From: an uncultured Lachnospiraceae bacterium
GTDB taxonomy: Bacteria > Bacillota > Clostridia > Lachnospirales > Lachnospiraceae
Length of the DNA: 36,233 bases
Direction: 5' to 3'
Assembly (NCBI GenBank): GCA_947382415.1
Contig: CANCYO010000028.1
Span: forward strand, 1-36,233
A model generated the notes under the pieces. It was not told the DNA's origin and ran no database searches. It worked only from the letters and a program-made list of their open reading frames with translations. Below are positions 15,709 through 22,706 of this stretch, one piece after another. Made by a program: the position numbers and the translations under genes. Numbering within the stretch: position 1 is the first letter of the stretch; each line of letters opens with the position of its first letter.

Positions 15709-16251
15709 ATGAAAGTCGCAATTTGTGATGAGGATAAAGAGAGCTGTGTGCGATTGCGCAGTTTGATCCAAAGGCAGCAGCCCCAATGTGAGGTGGCGTG
15801 TTTCTGCAGAAGAGAACAGCTTGGGGAGGCAGAACAGTATTTGGACGGTCTGATCCGGGATGTGAGAGCTTATCGCTCGGACTCTTCGGGAAATACGGTT
15901 GAAGTGAGTGACAGTGCCGGGCGGCTGATTTTCGAGACAAAAAGCAGGAATTATACCGTACAGAGGGACGAAATTCTATATGTGGAGAGCAGGAAGCGCA
16001 AGGTCGAGATCCACACGGCAGATATCTGCTTTTCTGTCTACGCTACCATGAAAGGAATGGAACAGTGTCTGGGAGAATCCTTTTTCAGGTGTCACAGAGG
16101 TTATCTGGTAAATATGGCCTATGTGGCGGATTACGACATGGGCGGTATCCGGTTGAAAAACGGAGAGAGAGTTTATCTGGCCAGGGAAAAGCATCCTGAT
16201 TTTGCAAAAGCGTACATGAGTTATCTCAAAAATAATACTCAGAGAAATTAA
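15709..16251 (+). CDS. LytTR-domain regulator with a truncated receiver domain
   Basis: 180 residues. Residues 1-58 keep the start of a response-regulator receiver (VAICDEDKESCVRLRSLI, with the acidic pocket DED) and its last helix (EAEQYLDGLIRDVRAYR). The central part that normally carries the phospho-acceptor Asp, the Ser/Thr and the Lys is missing: a full receiver is about 120 residues. Residues 78-177 are a complete LytTR DNA-binding domain (NYTVQRDEILYVESRKRKVEIHT, FFRCHRGYLVNM, LKNGERVYLAREK). It should bind DNA without phosphorylation control. No histidine kinase is adjacent. ATG 15709 is preceded by AGAGGTG; the GTG at 15703 overlaps that site. Two unrecognised genes follow closely. 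Confidence 0.88.
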   Translation: MKVAICDEDKESCVRLRSLIQRQQPQCEVACFCRREQLGEAEQYLDGLIRDVRAYRSDSSGNTVEVSDSAGRLIFETKSRNYTVQRDEILYVESRKRKVEIHTADICFSVYATMKGMEQCLGESFFRCHRGYLVNMAYVADYDMGGIRLKNGERVYLAREKHPDFAKAYMSYLKNNTQRN

Positions 16252-16278
16252 TATTACAGGAAGGGTTTGGTGATTGCG

Positions 16279-16947
16279 ATGAGACTTAGAGTTACTTCAC
16301 AGATGTTGGAGAATAACAGAAGGAGATCGGGCAGATCGTCAGGGGGCAGTTCGCTTCTGAAATATGTAAACAATAAGGGAACGGGCGGAAGCTCCAGACT
16401 CAAATCCATGAATACCGGGAGCGTAAGGGCAAACAGACTTATGGCCAAGGGCTATGAGAGCCTGGAGAAGTCGTCGCTGAATCTGAAAGATCAGATCAGG
16501 CTCCTGGGTGAGAAAGTGGATGGCAAAGACGGCAATGATCATGCGGAGGACAAGGATAAGAAGATCACGGATCAGGTCGAAAAGATGGTAGACAGCTTTA
16601 ATGACACACTGAATGATCTCAAACAGTCTTCCGGTGTATTGAATGAATATTACTACCAGACCTTAAGGAATGTCTCTCTGGACAATAAAGCCGCATTGGA
16701 AGACATCGGGATTACGGTGACTTCCGGCGGAAGTCTCACTCTGGACCGCGGGAAGCTGGAGAGCGCAGACTGGGAGAAGGTAAAGAAGCTGCTCGGTTCG
16801 GAGGGCTCTTTTATGAAGCGCATGGATTATGTGGCTTCCAGGGTGGCTGATAATGCAAGAACCAATGCGGAGAGCCTTTCCAGCAGATACAATTCCAGAG
16901 GGGATTTAGACAGTTCTTATTTGAGCAGGATCAATTATCGAAGATAG
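16279..16947 (+). CDS. Unknown protein with a FliD-like C-terminal stretch
   Basis: 222 residues from ATG 16279. The first 60 residues are basic and Ser/Gly/Arg-rich with no signal peptide. The rest is alpha-helical, with a probable coiled coil around 65-115 (NLKDQIRLLGEKV, DKKITDQVEKMVDSFND). The C-terminal LEDIGITVTSGGSLTLDRGKL and following VKKLLGSEGSFMKRMDYVASRVADNA resemble the end of flagellar cap proteins (FliD), where a similar LGI-x-x-D-x-x-G-x-L-x-L-D block is found. No other flagellar gene is present in the window. The start is uncertain: AGGAAGG is placed well for the in-frame GTG at 16270 and is distant for the ATG. It begins 27 nt after the LytTR gene. Confidence 0.75.
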   Translation: MRLRVTSQMLENNRRRSGRSSGGSSLLKYVNNKGTGGSSRLKSMNTGSVRANRLMAKGYESLEKSSLNLKDQIRLLGEKVDGKDGNDHAEDKDKKITDQVEKMVDSFNDTLNDLKQSSGVLNEYYYQTLRNVSLDNKAALEDIGITVTSGGSLTLDRGKLESADWEKVKKLLGSEGSFMKRMDYVASRVADNARTNAESLSSRYNSRGDLDSSYLSRINYRR

Positions 16948-16962
16948 AGAAGGAGCAGCGTT

Positions 16963-17631
16963 ATGCGAGTGGGAGCAAATACGGCAGGAATCAATCACAC
17001 AAGAGCGAGACAGGATTTTTCCGGAATCAGAGGGCGGCGTCTCGGAGCTAACGAGTATGCGGAGGCCATGGCGGTGGCAGGCAGCAGCGCACTGTCCCGG
17101 GCAGACAGCAGATTATGGGGACTCTCGGAAGAAAATAATGATGGGAAAAAGCAGGGGGACTACACTGTTTTGACCGGTCAGGAGAAGGAAGACCGGGCAG
17201 AAGGCGAGAGGGCTGAGGCGGCAAGGATCTACGAGGCTGTAACCGCAGGTAAGGATCCGTTGGAGGGTCTGCGGCAGGCTGCGAAAGTGCCCTATGGCCA
17301 TCTTGCAAAGGACGGCGTCATCGAGTATAATGGAGTATGCTTTGTGTGCGATGAGAGGACAAACAGTATCTGTCTCGGAGATATGACAGACAAGAGTAAA
17401 GTGTTGACGATCGGACTGTCCGGGGGCGGATGTCTGAAGGTAAATCGGGCTAATCTGGGAGATTTATCCAAGGCCATCGGCATGTTCTCTCCCGAGGATG
17501 TAAATCTCATCCTCAGGGCCATTGCTCAGGACACCAAGATTCAGTCCATGAAGAATGAGATGGAGGACATGGAAGCCAGCGTAGGACAGGAGCTGGGTTC
17601 CGACACACAGCAATCCGACGAAGAACAGTAA
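16963..17631 (+). CDS. Unknown soluble protein in the LytTR cluster
   Basis: 222 residues with no signal peptide or membrane segment. The N-terminus (MRVGANTAGINHTRARQDF) resembles that of the preceding protein only in style (MRLRV start, basic, Ser/Gly-rich). The middle has an acidic helix (GQEKEDRAEGERAEAARIYEA), then a compact part with three cysteines (YNGVCFVCDERTNSICLGD) and GLSGGGCLKVNRANLG, and a helical acidic tail. It lies 15 nt after the FliD-like gene behind AAGGAG, so the three genes from 15709 look like one operon. I do not recognise the family. Confidence 0.75.
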   Translation: MRVGANTAGINHTRARQDFSGIRGRRLGANEYAEAMAVAGSSALSRADSRLWGLSEENNDGKKQGDYTVLTGQEKEDRAEGERAEAARIYEAVTAGKDPLEGLRQAAKVPYGHLAKDGVIEYNGVCFVCDERTNSICLGDMTDKSKVLTIGLSGGGCLKVNRANLGDLSKAIGMFSPEDVNLILRAIAQDTKIQSMKNEMEDMEASVGQELGSDTQQSDEEQ

Positions 17632-17691
17632 AAAAGTGCAAAATTTATATACAGAACATATACAGAAGTAATTTGTAAGAGGTATCAGTCT

Positions 17692-17709
17692 ATGTATTTT
17701 CCGATTTAG
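17692..17709 (+). CDS. Leader peptide MYFPI (upstream ORF)
   Basis: ATG-TAT-TTT-CCG-ATT-TAG. It has its own ribosome binding site AAGAGG (17677-17682) at an ideal 9-nt spacing. The 9 nt between that site and the ATG contain the P1 5' strand, and codons 3 to 5 are the P2 5' strand, so any ribosome on this ORF covers both. Short leader peptides that stall ribosomes in the presence of macrolides, phenicols and similar drugs control many resistance genes; this one has the right size and position. The inducing condition is not shown by the sequence. Confidence 0.65.
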   Translation: MYFPI

Positions 17710-17716
17710 GCAACTG

Positions 17717-17771
17717 ATCAGGGCACATGCAATGACACTGCTTGAAGGCAGTGTTATTGTTGTGTCCTGAT
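17717..17771 (+). other. Long hairpin in the MFS leader
   Basis: Outer stem ATCAGGGCAC (17717-17726) with GTGTCCTGAT (17762-17771), one G-U pair; inner stem AATGACACTGC (17731-17741) with GCAGTGTTATT (17748-17758), one G-U pair; loop TTGAAG. The near-continuous helix is about 21 bp. It is followed by GTTTTAG, too short a T-run for a strong terminator but enough to consider partial attenuation. Confidence 0.8.
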
Positions 17772-17840
17772 GTTTTAGCTGACGGTATTGCCGCCCGGGT
17801 GCAGGCGGGCACAAGCTGCAATCGGAAAGGACTGATATTT

Positions 17841-19040
17841 GTGAAAAAATATAAAAGAAATATTTATATCATGTACGCTATTGCCCTTTTGCAGGGCATG
17901 GTATTCTATGGGCCCGTTGCCACCCTTTACAGACAGGCACAGGGCGTCTCTGTGCTGCAGATCACCATTATAGAAAGCATATCTTTGGCACTGTGTCTTT
18001 TGTTGGAATTTCCATGGGGTATTCTTGCAGATAAAATCGGATATCGAAGGACTATGGTCATCTGCAATCTCTTGTATTTTGTCTCTAAAATAGTGTTTTG
18101 GAAGGCGGAAGGATTTACTGCGTTTTTGCTGGAGCGCATTATGATCAGCATCGTGATCGCCGGCCTCTCCGGCGTGGATACCGCGCTGCTCTATCTTTCA
18201 TGTGGCGGAGAGGAAAGGGATGAGAGTAGGTGCATGGGGAATAAAAGACGCAGAAAAAGGAGCGTTGGAGAGAGCCAGCAGGTTTTTGGAGTTTACAACA
18301 GTCTTCAGGAGGCCGGTCTCCTGATTGCGGCTTTCGTATTTTCCGTGGTCGTGAGGGACAACTATAAGCAGGCCGCCTTCCTGACTGTAGTCAGTTATGG
18401 TCTGGCGGCGCTGTGTACCTTTGGCATTACAGAGGTCAGAGGCGGACAGAAAGGCAGTGCAGATATTCATGAAATACTCGCATTTCTCAGACACACTTTA
18501 TCAGACAGATCACTGCTTCTTTTTTTGGTGGGCGTAGCTCTCATGAATGAAACGCATCAGATGATCACTGTGTTTTTAAATCAGCTCCAATATGTCAAAT
18601 GCGGACTGTCCGACACTGCCATCGGATTCATTTATGTACTTGTCACTGTGGCGGGTCTTAGCGGCGTTTTTTCCGCTAAATTGACAGCTAAGACCGGAGG
18701 ATTCAAAATGGCGGCGATCCTTTTTGCCGCGGCCGCCCTATCCTGTACCGTGCTGGCGTTTACGGCAGATCCTCTGCTCTCTGTTCTGGGAATCCTGATC
18801 CTGCGGATTTCTTACAGCCTTCTGCAGCCCCGGCAGACAGAGCTGCAAAACCGGCGCATCACCGCATCCAACCGCGCCACTGCTTTGAGCGTAAACGCTG
18901 TCATTCTCGACAGTGTGGGCATTGGCACGAATCTTGTATTTGGTGTGCTGACAGAGCACAGTCTTGAGCGGGCAATGCTGTTTGGCATGGTCTTATGTAT
19001 GACTGGCGGTATATTATATTTGCGCAATGCATCGGAATAA
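17841..19040 (+). CDS. MFS transporter, probable drug efflux type
   Basis: A 399-residue protein with about 12 membrane segments. MFS motif A is clear between segments 2 and 3 (GILADKIGYRRTM, about 60-72). A strongly basic cytoplasmic loop (NKRRRKRSVGESQ) lies near residue 135-150. The C-terminal half repeats the fold. The substrate is not evident; drug:proton antiporters of this size are the closest family in style. The start is GTG 17841, 10 nt after GGAAAGG; an ATG 33 codons upstream lies inside the leader hairpin and is rejected. Expression is probably controlled at translation by the leader with its MYFPI short ORF, which argues for a role in tolerance to a ribosome-targeting compound (inference). 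Confidence 0.88.
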   Translation: MKKYKRNIYIMYAIALLQGMVFYGPVATLYRQAQGVSVLQITIIESISLALCLLLEFPWGILADKIGYRRTMVICNLLYFVSKIVFWKAEGFTAFLLERIMISIVIAGLSGVDTALLYLSCGGEERDESRCMGNKRRRKRSVGESQQVFGVYNSLQEAGLLIAAFVFSVVVRDNYKQAAFLTVVSYGLAALCTFGITEVRGGQKGSADIHEILAFLRHTLSDRSLLLFLVGVALMNETHQMITVFLNQLQYVKCGLSDTAIGFIYVLVTVAGLSGVFSAKLTAKTGGFKMAAILFAAAALSCTVLAFTADPLLSVLGILILRISYSLLQPRQTELQNRRITASNRATALSVNAVILDSVGIGTNLVFGVLTEHSLERAMLFGMVLCMTGGILYLRNASE

Positions 19041-19085
19041 TATATAATAAATACACTATTGATTATTCTGAGGCAGGTGCGGTTT

Positions 19086-20531
19086 ATGTTAAAGGGCGGA
19101 AAGGCTAAATGGAGCGTATTCGGAATCTATATTCTGGCCGGAGCGGTATGTCTGGCATTATCCGTTCCCCTTTTTTCCCACAGTATCATGCTGGACGAGT
19201 CCTATTCCATCGTGTTCGCCAGAGGCAGTCTGGCCGGTATTGTGCGCGCTACAGCGGCGGACGTCCATCCTCCGCTGTACTATTTTCTGCTCTGGTTTGT
19301 GAGAGTGCTGTTTGGTGAATCCATCGTAAAATACCGGATCGTCACGGCTCTTGCATCTTATCTTAATTTGCTCTGGCTGGGCGCCACTCTGATTCGCAGA
19401 AAGTGGGGAAACGGTGTGGCTGTCTTTTATATTCTGTGGTTTGGGCTGACATACTGTACGTTTGAGAAGTCCATGATCATCCGAATGTATCCGTTGGGCT
19501 GTCTTCTGGTGACGGCGGTGGTGATCTATCTGTTTTCCCTTTATGAAAACTGGCAGAAAAAAGATTATATACTGAGTATCCTTTTTACCATAGCTGCTAT
19601 GTATACACATTATTTTGCAGTGATGGCTGTATTTGCGGCATGGCTGGTTTTGTTTGCGGCGGTCTGTCTGAAGAAGCGGCAGCGCGTGTGGCAGGTTCTG
19701 GGAGGAGGAGCTTTGATCGCGCTGGGGTATCTCCCATGGATGGGAGTGGTGCTGTCTCAGACCAGAAAGGTGACGGAAGGGTATTGGATTCCCAGCTTTA
19801 ACTGGAGTAATTGGTTTAAGGCTCCGGCGCTTTTGATGGAATCTTCGCTGGCAGGCTGCGGTTATGCATTGTATGTTCTGGTGTTTGCGATTTTGCTAAT
19901 GGCGTGTCTGCGCAGAAACCGGGATGCGATTATTGCCGGACTGGTGTTTGCAGGTACCATGCTGATCGGCGCCTTGTTATCGGTGTGTGTGGCGCCCATC
20001 TGGGAGGAACGCTATCTGTATGTGGCCTGGGGGGTACTGGCACTTGCGATGGCGCTTACTCTGGGGAGCCGCAGCAGTGCCTTTTCCCCTTATGCACAGG
20101 GAGCGGCTGCGCTGTTGTTAGTCCTGGTGGGAGTTTTTTCTTTTGACACCATGTATCATGGCGGTCTGAACACGGATACCGCCCGGGAGTGGACGGAATT
20201 TCTGGAAGCACATGTGGAGGCGGGAGATTTGGTCATAGCGGATGACGACAGGGAGCATATTCTGGTGTATCAGGCATATCTGCCGGACAATCCTGTAGTG
20301 CTGCTGCGTAACATAACGGAAATGAGCGATTCGGATGCTGCGCAGCTTTTTGCAGATGCCGCGCAGCGTCCGGTCTGGTATGCGGTAAATTATGTCATGC
20401 AGGCAGAGGGAGTGTCTGTGATGGAAGATGTGTGTGCGCGGTATGGTCTGAGTATGCAGTCGGAGGGCCGTTTTACGATACAGGCCAAGGATATTGAGAT
20501 TTTCAGATTGCAGAGTATTCAGGACAGGTAA
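19086..20531 (+). CDS. GT39/PMT-2 type membrane glycosyltransferase
   Basis: A 481-residue protein with about 10-11 membrane segments and a short extracytoplasmic C-terminal domain (about 375-481). The first external loop has the acidic LDESYSIVFARG motif of GT-C enzymes, and the second has DVHPPLYYFLLW, another hallmark of the dolichyl/undecaprenyl-phosphate-sugar family. Such enzymes transfer a sugar from a lipid carrier to a wall polymer or protein outside the cell. Acceptor and sugar are unknown. ATG 19086 follows AGGTG by 6 nt; a TTG nine codons earlier has no site. It begins 45 nt after the MFS gene, so the leader described above may also influence it at the level of transcript abundance. 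Confidence 0.85.
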   Translation: MLKGGKAKWSVFGIYILAGAVCLALSVPLFSHSIMLDESYSIVFARGSLAGIVRATAADVHPPLYYFLLWFVRVLFGESIVKYRIVTALASYLNLLWLGATLIRRKWGNGVAVFYILWFGLTYCTFEKSMIIRMYPLGCLLVTAVVIYLFSLYENWQKKDYILSILFTIAAMYTHYFAVMAVFAAWLVLFAAVCLKKRQRVWQVLGGGALIALGYLPWMGVVLSQTRKVTEGYWIPSFNWSNWFKAPALLMESSLAGCGYALYVLVFAILLMACLRRNRDAIIAGLVFAGTMLIGALLSVCVAPIWEERYLYVAWGVLALAMALTLGSRSSAFSPYAQGAAALLLVLVGVFSFDTMYHGGLNTDTAREWTEFLEAHVEAGDLVIADDDREHILVYQAYLPDNPVVLLRNITEMSDSDAAQLFADAAQRPVWYAVNYVMQAEGVSVMEDVCARYGLSMQSEGRFTIQAKDIEIFRLQSIQDR

Positions 20532-20564
20532 ATCGAGTTGATGTTGCGATATACGGGGGAACGG

Positions 20565-21260
20565 ATGAGAGAGAGAATCGGATGGAAGAATCTGGCGGCG
20601 CTGCTTTTATTTGCGGCAATATTTACCGTAGTGGCTACAGGGATTTTGTATTTTTGCTTTCCGCAGTTTTTGTATCAGCTTACTTATGATGTGCATGAGA
20701 GCGATCTGTATGAGCAGGAAGTGAGAGAAGTCTTGCCCGGAACTGTTTTTACGGAAGTATTTTCTCCGGAGCAGCCCTTTGTCAGAGCCATCGGCCTGCA
20801 TGTCAAGCGGGAGAGCACGGATGACGAGATCGTGGGAAGACTTTATGATGAGTCAGGAAAACTGATCGCTCAGGATTCCTTTCGGCTGCGCAATGTGGAG
20901 TATGCGTTTGATTTCAGAAAACGGCTGGATACGGGCAGAACTTATCAATTGGAGATACTTGTGCCGGAGCACAATGAAAACCCTGTGAAATTAACTTTTG
21001 GGCCGGAGGGCATCGGGCCGGGAGAACATATCTTTTTTCAAAGGGGCGGTATTGCCGGAGAGAATCAAAATGCGGACATCCGGGATGCGGATGTCCGTCA
21101 TGTGGCCGACTCGCAGTCGGAAATTCTGTATATGCAGTATATATACGGAACCTACAGCAGAAAGCTGTTGGGACTGTGGGTGCTGGTGTTTGCGGTAACA
21201 GGGCTGATGCTGGGAGAGAGCCTTCTGGTCTTGTATCGTTCCGGGATAGAATTATATTGA
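20565..21260 (+). CDS. Two-segment membrane protein, unknown function
   Basis: 231 residues: a membrane segment near the N-terminus (about 9-32), a roughly 155-residue external domain that reads as beta-rich (alternating strands such as FVRAIGLHVKRES and RTYQLEILVPEH), and a second membrane segment near the C-terminus (about 202-222). The external domain has an Asp/Arg-rich repeat (NADIRDADVRHVADS) encoded by two consecutive inverted repeats. ATG 20565 is the best start (GGGGG about 7 nt before). It lies 33 nt after the glycosyltransferase gene, so they are probably one operon and it may assist the same pathway. I do not recognise the family. Confidence 0.78.
   Translation: MRERIGWKNLAALLLFAAIFTVVATGILYFCFPQFLYQLTYDVHESDLYEQEVREVLPGTVFTEVFSPEQPFVRAIGLHVKRESTDDEIVGRLYDESGKLIAQDSFRLRNVEYAFDFRKRLDTGRTYQLEILVPEHNENPVKLTFGPEGIGPGEHIFFQRGGIAGENQNADIRDADVRHVADSQSEILYMQYIYGTYSRKLLGLWVLVFAVTGLMLGESLLVLYRSGIELY
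21073..21120. repeat. Two back-to-back perfect inverted repeats inside a coding region
   Basis: CGGACATCCG (21073-21082) / CGGATGTCCG (21088-21097) with a 5-nt loop, then CCGACT (21106-21111) / AGTCGG (21115-21120) with a 3-nt loop. Both are inside the 20565-21260 gene, 8 nt apart. Confidence 0.85.
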
Positions 21261-21264
21261 GGGA

Positions 21265-21942
21265 TTACCAGCCGTCTGTTCCGGATGCTCTGGTCCGGGG
21301 CCAGTCGTTAAATTTTGTATTGTCGCTGACTCTCTCTGCCGTAAGTCCGCTCTGATCCCATGACATGAAATATTTGTCATATACGCATTGAAAGTATATG
21401 ATCTGGCCATATTCGTCATATGCCATTGCAAATACCACTTCGCCGTATGTTTCGGGATGCTCGGATATGTACTTTGTAGAGCTGCTGTCTCCTATGGGAG
21501 ATTTGTCTTTCAGCGTGTCGGAGGCAATTTCACTGTCTGCGCCGGGAATGCTGCCTGCCAGCAGAGACGCAATCCGGTAATCTGCATTTTTGGAGAGCGC
21601 ATTGCTGAGAGAACCGCTTCCTCCGCTCTCCTGCAGATATTTATAGAGCGACTGATTGCTGAAGCGCCCCATCCGTCTGGTTTCTCCGTCGATGGTTTCC
21701 TCGAATTTCAGCGCATAATGAAAGGCTTCGTTCTCAAAGGCCGAGGTATCAATAATGGCCACCTGGGCCGCGGTATAAATTGCCTTGGCATTGGTGAGAG
21801 CTCTGGTCTTTCTGGCTCTTTCCAGATAACCAAAATAAGAAAGTGTTACAATCCCGGTCAGGACGGCCATAATGGCGATGGCAATGATCAGCTCGATTAG
21901 TGAAAAGCCCGCATTGGAATTTGTTCTTTTATTCTCGTCCAT
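21265..21942 (-). CDS. Type IV pilin-like prepilin protein, orphan
   Basis: The N-terminus carries a class III prepilin signal: a short basic leader, then G12|F13 as the cleavage point, E17 at position 5 of the mature protein and a 20-residue hydrophobic helix (FSLIELIIAIAIMAVL). The mature part has the pilin alpha1 helix (ERARKTRALTNAKAIYTAA) and a variable C-terminal domain of about 150 residues rich in Ser/Asp, with a single cysteine, so no disulfide loop is expected. At 225 residues it is in the range of major pilins and of type II secretion pseudopilins. No peptidase, ATPase or assembly gene is adjacent, so function depends on machinery elsewhere. AAGGAG lies 6 nt before the ATG. Confidence 0.9.
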   Translation of the reverse strand: MDENKRTNSNAGFSLIELIIAIAIMAVLTGIVTLSYFGYLERARKTRALTNAKAIYTAAQVAIIDTSAFENEAFHYALKFEETIDGETRRMGRFSNQSLYKYLQESGGSGSLSNALSKNADYRIASLLAGSIPGADSEIASDTLKDKSPIGDSSSTKYISEHPETYGEVVFAMAYDEYGQIIYFQCVYDKYFMSWDQSGLTAERVSDNTKFNDWPRTRASGTDGW

Positions 21943-21980
21943 TTCAATCTCCTTGAATTTGCAGATTAGAGGTTGGTTTT

Positions 21981-22010
21981 ATTATAACATATGATTTGAA
22001 CAACAGGCAA
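21981..22010 (-). promoter_or_regulatory. Probable promoter of the pilin gene
   Basis: Minus-strand TTGCCT (22005-22010), an 18-nt spacer and a perfect TATAAT (21981-21986), 38 nt before the start codon. Confidence 0.5.
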
Positions 22011-22061
22011 TCGTCTTTTCGATTTTTGCCCCCGCTACCTAAGAGATACAAGCGCATGCAC

Positions 22062-22099
22062 AAAAATAAGGGTATGTCAGATTACTCCAACATACCCTT
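22062..22099 (-). terminator. Intrinsic terminator of the perR-rubrerythrin unit
   Basis: 10-bp perfect stem AAGGGTATGT (22068-22077) / ACATACCCTT (22090-22099), loop 12 nt; on the minus strand it is followed by ATTTTT (22062-22067). It lies 37 nt after the rubrerythrin stop. Confidence 0.85.
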
Positions 22100-22135
22100 A
22101 AATCCTCAAACATGTTACTTGTACAGTATTTCTGA

Positions 22136-22675
22136 TTAACCGAAGTACCTCTTTAATAACCCTTCAAACGCTTTTCCGTGTCTTGCCTCATCTCTGGCCA
22201 TTTCATGTACGGTGTCATGGATTGCATCCAGACCCAGCTCCTTAGCTCTCTTGGCGAGATCGGTCTTGCCTGCGGTAGCGCCGTTCTCGGCATCCACTCT
22301 CATCTCCAGATTCTTCTTGGTGGAATCGGTGACAACTTCGCCCAGAAGCTCTGCGAACTTGGCGGCGTGTTCAGCCTCCTCGAAAGCGGCCTTCTCATAG
22401 TACATGCCTACCTCGGGATAACCTTCTCTGTGGGCAACTCTTGCCATTGCAAGATACATGCCGACCTCAGAGCACTCGCCCTCAAAGTTGGCGCGCAGAT
22501 CTTTGATGATATCCTCGCGGACACCCTGTGCAACACCTACCACATGCTCTGCAGCCCAGGTCTTTTCACCGGACTGAACAGTAAACTTCTCGGGACCTAC
22601 GCCGCAGACAGGACATTTTTCGGGAGCAGTTTCTCCCTCGTAAACATAACCGCATACCTGACATACAAATTTCAT
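22136..22675 (-). CDS. Rubrerythrin with N-terminal rubredoxin domain (reverse type)
   Basis: A peroxide-reducing non-haem iron protein of anaerobes, cytoplasmic. Residues 1-35 are a rubredoxin-type Fe(SCys)4 site (C5, C8, C21, C24: CQVCGYVYEG and CPVCGVG). Residues 45-179 are the four-helix diiron domain with the Glu/His ligands in FEGECSEVGMYL, KAAFEEAEHAAKFAELLGE and MARDEARHGKAFEG. This domain order, rubredoxin first, is that of the reverse rubrerythrins of clostridia, which receive electrons from NAD(P)H through a reductase. AGGAG is placed before the ATG. It is the second gene after perR (31 nt apart). Confidence 0.95.
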   Translation of the reverse strand: MKFVCQVCGYVYEGETAPEKCPVCGVGPEKFTVQSGEKTWAAEHVVGVAQGVREDIIKDLRANFEGECSEVGMYLAMARVAHREGYPEVGMYYEKAAFEEAEHAAKFAELLGEVVTDSTKKNLEMRVDAENGATAGKTDLAKRAKELGLDAIHDTVHEMARDEARHGKAFEGLLKRYFG

Positions 22676-22706
22676 AACTTTGATCTCCTTTTCCTTTGAT
22701 TTTATG

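Larger units (their letters stand above)
17677..17843 (+). promoter_or_regulatory. Structured leader that can hide the ribosome binding site of the MFS gene
   Basis: Two long-range helices close the leader. P1: TATCAGTC (17683-17690) pairs with GACTGATA (17830-17837). P2: TTTCCGATT (17698-17706) pairs with AATCGGAAA (17820-17828). Only G17829 separates the two 3' strands, while 7 nt separate the 5' strands. The ribosome binding site of the transporter (GGAAAGG, 17824-17830) lies within these 3' strands and the GTG start is at 17841. Inside the closed region are a long hairpin (17717-17771) and a smaller CCGCC/GGCGG one (about 17791-17809). The 5' strands are overlaid by a five-codon ORF. Expected action: closed leader means low translation of the transporter; a ribosome on the short ORF opens it. 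Pairings are read directly; the mechanism is inference. Confidence 0.75.

Noticed and set aside
16279..16947. Flagellar cap protein FliD
   Set aside because: Only the C-terminal block is similar; the length is less than half, the N-terminus is unrelated and no flagellar gene is near.
17717..17776. Strong intrinsic terminator before the MFS gene
   Set aside because: The stem is strong but only four T residues follow, interrupted by G and A; partial attenuation is possible but not a standard terminator.
17641..17843. T-box or metabolite riboswitch in the MFS leader
   Set aside because: No T-box sequence, specifier loop or known riboswitch core is visible, and the short ORF with its own ribosome binding site explains the base-pairing better.
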